Shown: positions 1-5,621 of the stretch, piece after piece | How positions within the stretch are numbered: the first letter of the stretch is position 1 | Layout: the number at the start of each line of letters is the position of its first letter | Source: an uncultured Bryobacteraceae bacterium | GTDB lineage: Bacteria; Acidobacteriota; Terriglobia; Bryobacterales; Bryobacteraceae | DNA length: 5,907 bases | NCBI GenBank assembly: GCA_937921835.1 | Contig: CAKZVG010000580.1 | Location: 1 to 5,907, forward strand | Reading direction: 5' to 3' | Notes under the pieces: generated by a model | Database searches by the model: none | Told to the model about the DNA's origin: nothing | The model's input: only the letters and a program-made list of their open reading frames with translations | Translations under genes and position numbers: made by a program

Positions 1-246
1 GCAGGCGGCGGAGACGTCTGCGGCCAGGAAGGCATATTCGGGATTCGCGGCGTCGGGGCCGGCGTCGTAGCCGAGCAGCACCGCCCGCGCTCCTACAAAC
101 CGCCGCAGGCGCTCGATGCGCCACCAGCTCTCCGCTTCGGCGAGTTCCATCGAGACCGCCGAGGGCAGAGACGCGCAGCGCGGCTGGGCAGCGGCCAGCA
201 GCGGGATGAGAATGGCAGTGGCCGCCGCGCGGGTAGTAGTTCGCAT
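1..246 (-). CDS. N-terminus of a secreted protein of unknown function (partial)
   Basis: The frame reads without a stop from an ATG at 246-244 to the left edge, giving the first 82 residues. It begins with a classical export signal: a basic start (MRTTTR), a hydrophobic stretch at about residues 7-20 (alanine-rich, with ILIPLL), and a plausible signal peptidase I site just after the Ala run near residues 20-22. The cysteine at residue 24 is not in a good lipobox. The mature part contains ESWWRIERLRRFVG and ends in an Ala/Asp-rich stretch; I recognise no family. The gene is divergent from the sulfatase, with 80 nt between the two starts. No Shine-Dalgarno sequence is visible before the ATG, so the start is supported mainly by the signal peptide. 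Function is unknown. The signal peptide and the unbroken frame are seen directly; export is inferred. Confidence 0.6.
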   Translation of the reverse strand, partial: MRTTTRAAATAILIPLLAAAQPRCASLPSAVSMELAEAESWWRIERLRRFVGARAVLLGYDAGPDAANPEYAFLAADVSAAC

Positions 247-312
247 GGCCGGGAAGCACCCATTCTCGCACGCGTCTCTGGCCCGCCCGTGCGCGCCAGG
301 CGAGGCCCGGGA

Positions 313-318
313 TATGAT
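313..318 (+). promoter_or_regulatory. Possible -10 element giving a near-leaderless sulfatase mRNA
   Basis: TATGAT matches the bacterial -10 consensus at five of six positions and lies 8 nt before the sulfatase ATG. With usual spacing, transcription would begin about 2 nt before the start codon. This fits the absence of any Shine-Dalgarno sequence there. No convincing -35 hexamer is present at the expected distance, so this is a weak call. Confidence 0.25.
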
Positions 319-326
319 CGACTGTT

Positions 327-1733
327 ATGCATCCACTCAACCGCCGCAATTTTCTCACCTCCCTCGGCGCCGCCGGGCTGGCCTCCGCCGCCGCACGGCG
401 CCGGAACGTGCTTTTCATTTCCGTCGACGACCTGAACGACTGGATCGGCTGCCTGGGCGGACATCCCGACACCAAGACCCCCAACTTCGACCGGCTTGCG
501 CGCCGCGGCGTGCTTTTCACCAACGCGCATTGCAGCGCCCCGTTGTGCAATGCATCGCGAGCCTCGCTGATGACCGGAATCCGCCCTTCGACATCGGGCG
601 TCTACCAGAACCCGCAACCCTGGCGGGAAGCTTCGGCCCTCAAGAACGCCGTCACGCTGCCGCAGCACTTCATGGCCCATGGCTACCACGCGTCGGGATC
701 CGGCAAAATCTACCACGGCTCTTACCCGGATCCGCCGAGCTGGCATGAGTACTATCCATCGAAAACGCGCCAGCAGCCCGCCGACCCGATGCCGCCTAAC
801 CGCCCGCTGAACGGCATCCCCAACGCCGGGCAGTTCGACTGGGGACCGGTCGACGTTCCGGACGCGAAGATGGGCGACATGCAGGTGGTCGATTGGACCA
901 TTGAACAGTTGAACAAGCCGCGCAAGGATCCTTTCTTCCTCGCCTGCGGCCTGTACCGCCCGCATCTGCCCTGGTACGTTCCGACCAAGTACTTCGACCT
1001 CTTCCCGCTGAACAGCGTCACTTTGCCCAACGTGAAGGAGGATGATCTCGACGACATCCCGCCCATCGGGCGCAAAATCGCCCGCCCGGAAGGCGATCAC
1101 AAGAAGGTGATCGAGCACAATCAGTGGCGCAAAGCGGTTCAGGGCTACCTCGCTTCCATCGCTTTCGCCGACGCCGCCCTGGGACGCCTCCTGGATGCAT
1201 TCGAGAAAAGCCCGCACGCCGCCAACACCACCGTCATTCTCTGGAGCGACCACGGCTGGCACCTGGGCGAGAAGCTGCACTGGCGCAAGTTCGCGCTGTG
1301 GGAGGAGGCGACGCACAACGTTCTCATCATCTCCTCGCCCGGCCTCACCAAGCCCGGCTCGCGCTGCCAGCGCGCGGTGAGCCTGCTCGACATCTATCCG
1401 ACTCTGCTCGACATCTGCGGATTGCCCAAGCGTTCCGAACTGGAGGGCGTGAGCCTGATGCCGCTGCTCGTCAATCCGGCCGCCCAATGGGACCGCCCCG
1501 CCGTCACCACGTACGGCCGCAACAACCACTCGGTGCGCAGCGAGAAGTGGCGCTATATCCGCTATAGCGACGGCAGCGAGGAGTTGTACGACCGGGAAAA
1601 AGACCCGCTGGAGTGGCACAATCTCGCTTCGAAGCCCGAACTCGAGCCGGTCAAGAAGGATCTCGCGCGCTGGCTGCCGAAGGTCAACGCGCCCGATGCG
1701 CCCTACGATAAGGGAAGGCGCGAAGAGGGCTGA
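327..1733 (+). CDS. Type I sulfatase, iduronate-2-sulfatase-like, exported
   Basis: This 468-aa protein is a formylglycine-dependent sulfatase of the alkaline phosphatase superfamily, predicted to hydrolyse sulfate esters, probably on a polysaccharide or glycosaminoglycan-like substrate. Residues 6-12 (RRNFLTS) and the following small hydrophobic stretch form a twin-arginine leader, implying folded export. Visible active-site elements in order: metal ligands D34-D35 (SVDDL), the nucleophile motif C74-N-A-S-R78 followed by ASLMTG, K127 in GSGKIYH, H213 in RPHLPW, and D308-H309 with K316 (SDHGWHLGEK). The C-terminal ELYDREKDPLEWHNLA is typical of the family. The motif has Ala in place of the usual Pro of C-x-P-x-R, a variant I recall in planctomycete-type sulfatases. 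Length is normal, so the gene looks intact. C74 must be converted to formylglycine by an enzyme not seen here. Substrate is not determinable. No link to the downstream protease cluster is evident. Confidence 0.95.
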   Translation: MHPLNRRNFLTSLGAAGLASAAARRRNVLFISVDDLNDWIGCLGGHPDTKTPNFDRLARRGVLFTNAHCSAPLCNASRASLMTGIRPSTSGVYQNPQPWREASALKNAVTLPQHFMAHGYHASGSGKIYHGSYPDPPSWHEYYPSKTRQQPADPMPPNRPLNGIPNAGQFDWGPVDVPDAKMGDMQVVDWTIEQLNKPRKDPFFLACGLYRPHLPWYVPTKYFDLFPLNSVTLPNVKEDDLDDIPPIGRKIARPEGDHKKVIEHNQWRKAVQGYLASIAFADAALGRLLDAFEKSPHAANTTVILWSDHGWHLGEKLHWRKFALWEEATHNVLIISSPGLTKPGSRCQRAVSLLDIYPTLLDICGLPKRSELEGVSLMPLLVNPAAQWDRPAVTTYGRNNHSVRSEKWRYIRYSDGSEELYDREKDPLEWHNLASKPELEPVKKDLARWLPKVNAPDAPYDKGRREEG

Positions 1734-2004
1734 GCCGGCACTGTAGCCGGCCGCGCATCCACTTACGATACGACTCGCCAACGATGTTACAAGTCGCGCC
1801 GTCATCGAGCGCCGCCCGGCGCGCGGGTGTCTGAGTTCGCCTCCGGTTTGCGCCTATATTCGCGAGGGCAAACGAGGGTGAGCGGTCCGTGACGACGCCT
1901 CCTCTGGGCTGATTCCGGCGCGCGGCTGCGCACAGGTGGCGGGAGTAGTGTGCTCACGCGACTCAAAGCGCCCCGCTTGAAACGGCCGCAGGTAACTTAC
2001 TGGG
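1734..2004. other. Intergenic region between sulfatase and PatA-like protease
   Basis: These 271 nt contain no convincing gene on either strand. Directly after the sulfatase stop, GCCGGC at 1734-1739 and again at 1746-1751 can pair around a 6-nt loop, but no T-run follows. A second GC-rich stem (1809-1814 with 1817-1822, opened to a 4-nt loop) is also present. TATATT at 1855-1860 resembles a -10 element without a recognisable -35. The promoter for the protease operon probably lies here, but I cannot place it with confidence. Confidence 0.4.
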
Positions 2005-4017
2005 ATGATACTTGGCGGGCGCAGCAGTGGGGTTTGTCCACTAACCGGCATGGAGGAGATCTGGCGGCGCACCAGAGGCGACGCGCGCGTTCTCATCGCT
2101 ATCCTGGACGGCCCCGTCGATCTCTCGCACCCTTCGCTGGCGGGCGCCCGCTTGACGGCGCTTGGCGGCCCGGCGGCGGCCTGCCGCGGAGCGGCGGCGT
2201 GCGGACATGGCACCCACGTGGCCAGCCTGATCTTCGCCCAGCATGGCCGGGGGCCGCTGAAGGGCGTCGCGCCACGCTGCCGCGGAATTTCCATCGCACT
2301 GTTCCCGGACGATCCGGCGCGCCCGGGAGAGGTGCGTCCCTGTCCTCAAAGCGAACTGGCGCGCGCTATCGAAGCCGCGGTGGGTGCTGGCGCGCGGGTG
2401 ATTAACATCAGCGCCGGGCAGCCCGGGATCCCCGCCGCCGCCGATCCCCGCCTGCGGCGGGCCGTCGAGTTGTGCGTGAGCCGGGGCGTGTTGATCGTCG
2501 CCGCGGCCGGCAACGACGGCTGCGACTGCCTGCACTTGCCTGCCGCGCTGCCGGGCGTGCTGACGGTGGGCGCTCACGACGAGAGGGGCGGGCCTTCGGA
2601 GGCGAGCAACTACGGAAAGGCGTACCGCCGCCAGGGGATCGTTGCGCCCGGACTCTCGATCCTCGGCGCCTCGCCCGGAGGGGGCTACGAGCGGCGCAGC
2701 GGAACTTCCTTCGCCGTCCCGCTGGTGGCGGGACTGGCGGGGCTGCTGCTCAGCGCGCGGCTGGAGCAAAGAGGCTACCTGACCGCGGGCGACGCGCGGG
2801 AAGTGCAGGAGGCGCTTCTCAAATCGGCCGCCCCATGCGATCTCGAGGACCATCGCGAATGCCGGCGCCTGCTTGCCGGCCGTGTTGTCCCACTCGAAGC
2901 ATTCGACCTCTATTTGAAAGGAGCTACTCACATGGACCAATTGGCCAAGAACTCGCTGCCATCCAGCGCGGCGGACGAGGCCGTGGCGGCTGGATACGCG
3001 GAGGCAGTGGCGCCCGCCGGAGCCGCCGCGTCCGGCGCCTCATGCGGATGCGGCGCTCCCGAAATGGCGCGGAACGCCCACCCGGACGACGATCCGGACG
3101 ACGAGCCGGCTGCCGCGCCGGAAGTGCGTGCGCAGACCCGGCCCGCTGGCGCCAGGACCAACCGCCCGCCCCGCGGCACCCGGCCCTCAAGCTGCGACCC
3201 GCTGGGCGGCGGCATCGTCTACGCGCTTGGCGAACTGGGCTACGATCTCGGATCGCAGGCCCGTTACGACGCCATCGACGGCGCGATGGACGAGGGCAAG
3301 TCGGCCGGCAACGCCCGCGATCTGCATGAATTCATCACCCAGACAGGCGGCGCCAATCTGCACTACGCCTCGGCCGTGCTGTGGACGCTCAACCACGACG
3401 CGACGCCGTTCTACGCCGTGCGTCCGGAAGGAGCGTTCGCGCGGGAAACGTACTCCCGCCTGCTCGAGTTCTTCCTGGACCAGATCAATTCCAACGCCGA
3501 GCGCGTCAGCATCGCCGGCGTCATCGACGGCGCCGTTACGCTGATGTCCGGCCAGCAGGTGCCGGTGCTGATTCCCGACCTGCGTTCCATGTTCAATTGG
3601 AAAACCGCCGACCTCATTACGGCCGTGGCGGGCAAGGCGCCAGAGGAAGCCAAGGCCCGGAAGCAGTTCGAATCCAAACTCGAGGGAATACGTGGCTTTC
3701 TCGACCGCATTTACTTCGAGCTTCGGAACACGGGCCAAACGCCCCAGGAACGGGCCCTGAACTTCGCCGCCACGAACGCCTTCACCCTCGAACAGGTCTT
3801 CGAGAGCGCGGCCAAACGGGACCTGCAACTGGACGAGATCGGCGTCGACCGGAGTCCCATCTGCCGCCCGGACAGCGATTGCTGGGACGTGCGGCTCATT
3901 TTCTTCGATCCCGCCGACGCCCTCGGACACGCGCGGACCGTGTACCGCTTCACCGTCGACGTAAGCGACGTCGTTCCGGTGCTGGTGGGGCCCTTCCGCT
4001 CGTGGGCGGTGCGTTGA
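2005..4017 (+). CDS. PatA/PatG-type subtilisin-like RiPP maturation protease
   Basis: This 670-aa protein has an S8 serine protease domain (about residues 16-305), a low-complexity linker (about 310-397) and the C-terminal domain that accompanies this protease type in cyanobactin clusters. The triad is clear: D35 in AILDGPVDLSHP, H68 in GHGTHVAS and S235 in SGTSFAVP, with oxyanion N170 in AAAGNDGCDCLH. AILDGPVD and GCDCLHLPAALP are PatA/PatG hallmarks as I know the family. In cyanobactin biosynthesis PatA cuts the leader from the precursor. The linker holds CGCG (347-350) and an Asp-rich run. The C-terminal part contains IVYALGELGYDLGSQAR and ends VYRFTVDVSDVVPVLVGPFRSW, again family-typical. 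There is no signal peptide, so it should be cytosolic. ATG 2005 keeps the segment before the catalytic Asp that homologues have; its ribosome site is weak, and ATG 2050 is an alternative. Two small genes carrying a cyanobactin-like leader motif follow, so they are likely substrates. Confidence 0.9.
   Translation: MILGGRSSGVCPLTGMEEIWRRTRGDARVLIAILDGPVDLSHPSLAGARLTALGGPAAACRGAAACGHGTHVASLIFAQHGRGPLKGVAPRCRGISIALFPDDPARPGEVRPCPQSELARAIEAAVGAGARVINISAGQPGIPAAADPRLRRAVELCVSRGVLIVAAAGNDGCDCLHLPAALPGVLTVGAHDERGGPSEASNYGKAYRRQGIVAPGLSILGASPGGGYERRSGTSFAVPLVAGLAGLLLSARLEQRGYLTAGDAREVQEALLKSAAPCDLEDHRECRRLLAGRVVPLEAFDLYLKGATHMDQLAKNSLPSSAADEAVAAGYAEAVAPAGAAASGASCGCGAPEMARNAHPDDDPDDEPAAAPEVRAQTRPAGARTNRPPRGTRPSSCDPLGGGIVYALGELGYDLGSQARYDAIDGAMDEGKSAGNARDLHEFITQTGGANLHYASAVLWTLNHDATPFYAVRPEGAFARETYSRLLEFFLDQINSNAERVSIAGVIDGAVTLMSGQQVPVLIPDLRSMFNWKTADLITAVAGKAPEEAKARKQFESKLEGIRGFLDRIYFELRNTGQTPQERALNFAATNAFTLEQVFESAAKRDLQLDEIGVDRSPICRPDSDCWDVRLIFFDPADALGHARTVYRFTVDVSDVVPVLVGPFRSWAVR
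2917..2934 (+). promoter_or_regulatory. Internal ribosome-binding site and ATG inside the protease gene
   Basis: AAAGGAG at 2917-2923 stands 8 nt before an in-frame ATG at 2932 (residue M310), exactly at the junction between the protease domain and the linker. Initiation here would give a separate 361-aa linker plus C-terminal domain protein. The same AAAGGAG-N8-ATG arrangement starts the 57-aa gene downstream, and it is a better site than the one at the annotated start. Whether it is used is inference. Confidence 0.4.
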
Positions 4018-4043
4018 TGCCCTGGGGCGCCGAGCTCCGGGTT

Positions 4044-4061
4044 TTGTGCCGTGCGGCACGA
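4044..4061 (+). other. Small hairpin between protease and first small gene
   Basis: TTGTGCC and GGCACGA pair over 7 bp (one G-U) around the tetraloop GTGC, midway in the 76-nt gap between the protease stop and the 57-aa gene. No T-run follows, so it is not an obvious terminator. It could be an RNA processing or stability element that lets the small genes be expressed at a different level from the protease. Confidence 0.3.
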
Positions 4062-4078
4062 TTCCGAATGTGCCCGAG

Positions 4079-4090
4079 AAAGGAGAGAAC
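4079..4090 (+). promoter_or_regulatory. Strong ribosome-binding site, copy 1 of a repeated 5' element
   Basis: AAAGGAGAGAAC contains GGAG 8 nt before ATG 4094 and fixes that start over upstream in-frame alternatives. The identical 12-mer recurs at 4279-4290 before the next small gene, exactly 200 nt downstream. Confidence 0.75.
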
Positions 4091-4093
4091 CTG

Positions 4094-4267
4094 ATGTATC
4101 TGCCAAACCAGTCGAGACCCTCGCTCCGCGGGGCCAGGCGCCGGCCGCGGCGCGGCGCGGGTCCGCTCTATCCCGGCATCCGCCTCTTGAATGAGGAGGA
4201 GGCCGGCGAGGACGCTTCCGAGGATTGGGATGAGTCCGAGGAAGTGGAGGATGGAAGCGAGGAATAA
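4094..4267 (+). CDS. Putative RiPP-like precursor 1: shared leader, acidic C-terminus
   Basis: This is a 57-aa protein with no recognised domain. The start MYLPNQSRPSLR follows the same pattern (M-x-L-P-x-Q-S-[RK]-P-x-x-R) as the 86-aa gene 27 nt downstream and the 63-aa gene on the opposite strand. Next comes a strongly basic segment (RRRPRR, about residues 15-20), then GAGPLYPGIRLL, then a very acidic tail: 15 of the last 24 residues are Asp or Glu. There is no cysteine and no membrane segment. ATG 4094 is chosen because of the strong ribosome site and because it places the leader motif at residue 1. It lies 76 nt after the PatA-type protease, in the same direction, probably in one operon. 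It may be a protease substrate, or an acidic partner of the cationic product next door. Being a real gene is well supported; function is not known. Confidence 0.75.
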   Translation: MYLPNQSRPSLRGARRRPRRGAGPLYPGIRLLNEEEAGEDASEDWDESEEVEDGSEE

Positions 4268-4278
4268 GTCAGCCAACA

Positions 4279-4290
4279 AAAGGAGAGAAC
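4279..4290 (+). promoter_or_regulatory. Strong ribosome-binding site, copy 2 of a repeated 5' element
   Basis: This is an exact copy of the 12-mer AAAGGAGAGAAC found before the preceding small gene. Here GGAG lies 9 nt before ATG 4295. The copies suggest the two small genes arose by duplication of a cassette that included its ribosome site and leader. Confidence 0.75.
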
Positions 4291-4294
4291 TGCC

Positions 4295-4555
4295 ATGCAA
4301 CTGCCAACTCAATCGCGCCCCGCGGACCGCTCCTTCCGGTCCGCGGCGGTCTGGACTTCGCAGGAGGAGACCGGCGTAACCCCCCAGCAAAGGGTCTGCA
4401 CTCCCTGCGTGCGGGTGGGAGGAGGCCGGTGGTGCGTCAACCTGCCCATCGTCGGGCGGCGCTGCTTCAGCGTGCCCGGTTTCGGCCGCTGGAGAGCCTG
4501 CTGCCGGATTCGCCTCGGATGGCCGCCCGTCACGTGCGGCCTCAGCCGCTGCTAG
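4295..4555 (+). CDS. Putative RiPP-like precursor 2: Cys-rich cationic peptide with decapeptide repeats
   Basis: This 86-aa protein starts MQLPTQSRPADR, the leader motif shared with the other two small genes here. A polar segment follows to about residue 34. Residues 35-86 look like a core: 8 cysteines (35, 38, 47, 57, 69, 70, 81, 86), 9 arginines, three tryptophans (46, 66, 76) and no acidic residue. It contains a repeat of ten residues: GRWCVNLP (44-51), GRRCFSVP (54-61) and GRWRACC (64-70), with Gly-Trp again at 75-76. In cyanobactin-type systems Cys residues can become thiazolines, but no cyclodehydratase gene is in the window, so disulfides or metal binding are equally possible. The composition resembles a cationic antimicrobial peptide. 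It is downstream of the PatA-type protease and the 57-aa gene, in the same direction. The family is not one I can name; the precursor role is inferred from leader and context. Confidence 0.75.
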   Translation: MQLPTQSRPADRSFRSAAVWTSQEETGVTPQQRVCTPCVRVGGGRWCVNLPIVGRRCFSVPGFGRWRACCRIRLGWPPVTCGLSRC

Positions 4556-4621
4556 TGTGCGGTCCGATCGGCTTACTGGCCCGCGGCTAACCCCGCCGCG
4601 GCCGCCAGGAAGCGGGAAGCG

Positions 4622-4660
4622 CCCGCCGGGCCGGAGCATCCGCGGCTCCGGCCCGGCGGG
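4622..4660. terminator. Long perfect hairpin between convergent transcription units
   Basis: A 15-bp perfect inverted repeat (4622-4636 with 4646-4660), extendable by one C-G pair to 16 bp with a 7-nt loop, lies between the 86-aa gene (+) and the 63-aa gene (-). On the plus strand it is followed by TTTCGCC, only a short T-run; the minus strand lacks one. Its position and symmetry suit a bidirectional terminator or mRNA 3'-end stabiliser. A smaller CCGCGG/CCGCGG stem sits just upstream at 4581-4601. Confidence 0.65.
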
Positions 4661-4670
4661 TTTCGCCTGT

Positions 4671-4862
4671 TCACGGCCGCTTGCCGGAGTAGGGTACGAA
4701 GGCCACCCAGCGGTTCAGCGCCTCGGTCCGCCGCCGGCAGCCCGCGCAGGGATCGAAGCCAAGTCTCTGCGTTACTCCTTTCACCAGGTCCCCCAAGCCC
4801 GCCGCACTCCGGACCGGAGCGGGAATCCGGATAACCGGCTTCGATTGTAATGGTAATTTCAT
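4671..4862 (-). CDS. Putative RiPP-like precursor 3, translationally coupled to the sigma factor
   Basis: This 63-aa protein begins MKLPLQSKPVIR, the third copy of the leader motif and the closest to the cyanobactin precursor start as I recall it (L-P-x-Q-x-x-P-V-I-R). After a Pro/Ala-rich stretch comes LGDLVKGVTQRLGFDPCAGC, with C39-x-x-C42 followed by RRRTEALNRW. A G-x-x-P-C-x-x-C-x-x-R-x-x-x-L-N pattern seems familiar from short uncharacterised bacterial proteins, but I cannot assign a function. The CxxC pair could bind metal or form a disulfide. The start is firm: GGAGG (4871-4875) lies 8 nt upstream, and the ATG overlaps the sigma factor stop in ATGA. It is therefore co-transcribed and probably translationally coupled with the ECF sigma gene. 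It is convergent with the other two leader-bearing genes. Confidence 0.8.
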   Translation of the reverse strand: MKLPLQSKPVIRIPAPVRSAAGLGDLVKGVTQRLGFDPCAGCRRRTEALNRWVAFVPYSGKRP

Positions 4863-5512
4863 GTTGTTTTCCTCCCGGTTTTCTCTTGATTATTCCCCGC
4901 CGGAACGCGGCAAGCACGCCTTTCCGGCGCCAGGCCCGCCCAGGAACGGAGCCAGTCCCGGGCGAAGCTCCAGTCCCGCGTCACGGTGCGCGCGGTCACC
5001 AGAAGCCGCGCGGCGATCTCCCGGTCAGTAAGGCCATGGAGCACGCGCAACTTCACCACTTCCGTGGCGCGCCCGTTGATGGCGGCGAGCCCGGCCAGCG
5101 CCTGGCCGGCGAAGACCGCCCGGTCCATCTGCTCGGCGCCGCTTCCATCCGGGCGGTTCCGGCACTCCGGCGATTCGATCGAATTCGAATCCTCGCCGCA
5201 CCGGACGGGCGAGTGCCACCGCTTCTCGGCGTTTCTCCTGCGGCTGGTATCGATCAAAACACGCCGCATGACGCGCGCCGCCAGGTGCACCAGGCGGCGC
5301 GTGTCGCTCCAGGAGTCGTCCCCGGCCGGGAGCAGCCGTAGCAGCGTCTCATGAATCAGGTCGGCCGGCGCCCACGCCGCCCGGGTGCGCTCCGCCGCCA
5401 GCAGGTGCCTGGCGATCCGGTCGAGTTCCGGATACACCAGCGCCACTGTACGGTCACGCAAGACGCGCGGGGCGCACGCCGCGGAAGTCTCCTGCTTGCC
5501 CGGTTCCATCAT
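4859..5512 (-). CDS. ECF-type RNA polymerase sigma factor (Acidobacteria/Planctomycetes type)
   Basis: This 217-aa protein has the two-domain plan of extracytoplasmic-function sigma factors, which redirect RNA polymerase to a specific promoter set. Region 2 spans about residues 23-98 (ALVYPELDRIARHLLAAER, then PADLIHETLLRLL and AARVMRRVLIDTSRRRNAEKR). Region 4 spans about 137-190 (LAAINGRATEVVKLRVLHGLTDREIAARL, helix-turn-helix and TVTRDWSFARDWL). The phrases RxxLID-x-xRRR-x-AxKR and RTVxRDW are typical of the ECF group common in Acidobacteriota and Planctomycetes (TIGR02999-like). A basic tail of about 25 residues follows region 4. Two adjacent ATGs exist (5512 and 5509); GGAG is 3 nt before the first and 6 nt before the second, so 5509 may be the real start. 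No anti-sigma gene is adjacent; the coupled downstream gene encodes the 63-aa leader-bearing protein. Targets are unknown. Confidence 0.9.
   Translation of the reverse strand: MMEPGKQETSAACAPRVLRDRTVALVYPELDRIARHLLAAERTRAAWAPADLIHETLLRLLPAGDDSWSDTRRLVHLAARVMRRVLIDTSRRRNAEKRWHSPVRCGEDSNSIESPECRNRPDGSGAEQMDRAVFAGQALAGLAAINGRATEVVKLRVLHGLTDREIAARLLVTARTVTRDWSFARDWLRSWAGLAPERRACRVPAGNNQEKTGRKTT
4871..4875 (-). promoter_or_regulatory. Shine-Dalgarno site inside the sigma gene for the 63-aa protein
   Basis: GGAGG on the minus strand lies 8 nt before the ATG at 4862. It is inside the final codons of the sigma factor gene, which ends with the overlapping ATGA. This supports coupled translation of the two genes. 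Confidence 0.75.
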
Positions 5513-5539
5513 CGGCTCCGCATGGCGAGGTTCTTACTC

Positions 5540-5568
5540 ACTGTCCGCCAAAACCAGGATAAAGTCAA
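5540..5568 (-). promoter_or_regulatory. Candidate promoter of the sigma factor/precursor 3 operon
   Basis: On the minus strand TTGACT (5568-5563) matches the -35 consensus at five of six positions. Seventeen nt later is GACAGT (5545-5540), a poor -10 with three of six matches. The predicted start would be near 5533, about 20 nt before the sigma ATG. The good -35 with an unusual -10 could mean a non-housekeeping promoter, possibly autoregulated, but this is inference. Confidence 0.35.
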
Positions 5569-5607
5569 TCACAATCTGTTTCTTATTACTTCCGAACACT
5601 GGAATAT

Positions 5608-5621
5608 TTTTACCTTTTACC
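5608..5621. repeat. Tandem heptamer TTTTACC x2 in the AT-rich region
   Basis: TTTTACC occurs twice back to back, about 40 nt upstream of the candidate -35 of the sigma gene. Paired direct repeats at this place could be an activator or repressor site. Only two copies are present, so chance is possible. Confidence 0.3.

Noticed and set aside
93..1805. A 570-codon open frame on the minus strand opposite the sulfatase
   Set aside because: It is the mirror frame of a GC-third-position gene. The plus-strand sulfatase has all catalytic motifs, and the minus translation has no recognisable domain and an Arg/Val-rich composition typical of antisense frames.
1950..2405. A GTG-started plus frame overlapping the start of the protease gene, with GGGAG just upstream
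   Set aside because: Most of it overlaps the protease domain in another frame and reads as Arg-rich low-complexity sequence. The short upstream part has no leader-like motif.
2041..2940. A 299-codon minus-strand frame opposite the protease
   Set aside because: The opposite strand encodes an unambiguous subtilisin domain with a full triad; the antisense product shows no motif.
3187..4059. A 290-codon minus-strand frame opposite the protease C-terminal domain
   Set aside because: It is antisense to the conserved VYALGELGYDLG and YRFTVDVSDV regions and has no family features or ribosome site.
4573..4917. A 114-codon minus frame overlapping the 63-aa gene
   Set aside because: The 63-aa frame has the ATGA overlap, a well-placed GGAGG and the shared leader motif; this alternative has none and reads through the hairpin.
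4850..5341. A 163-codon plus frame opposite the sigma factor
   Set aside because: It is antisense to clear sigma regions 2 and 4.
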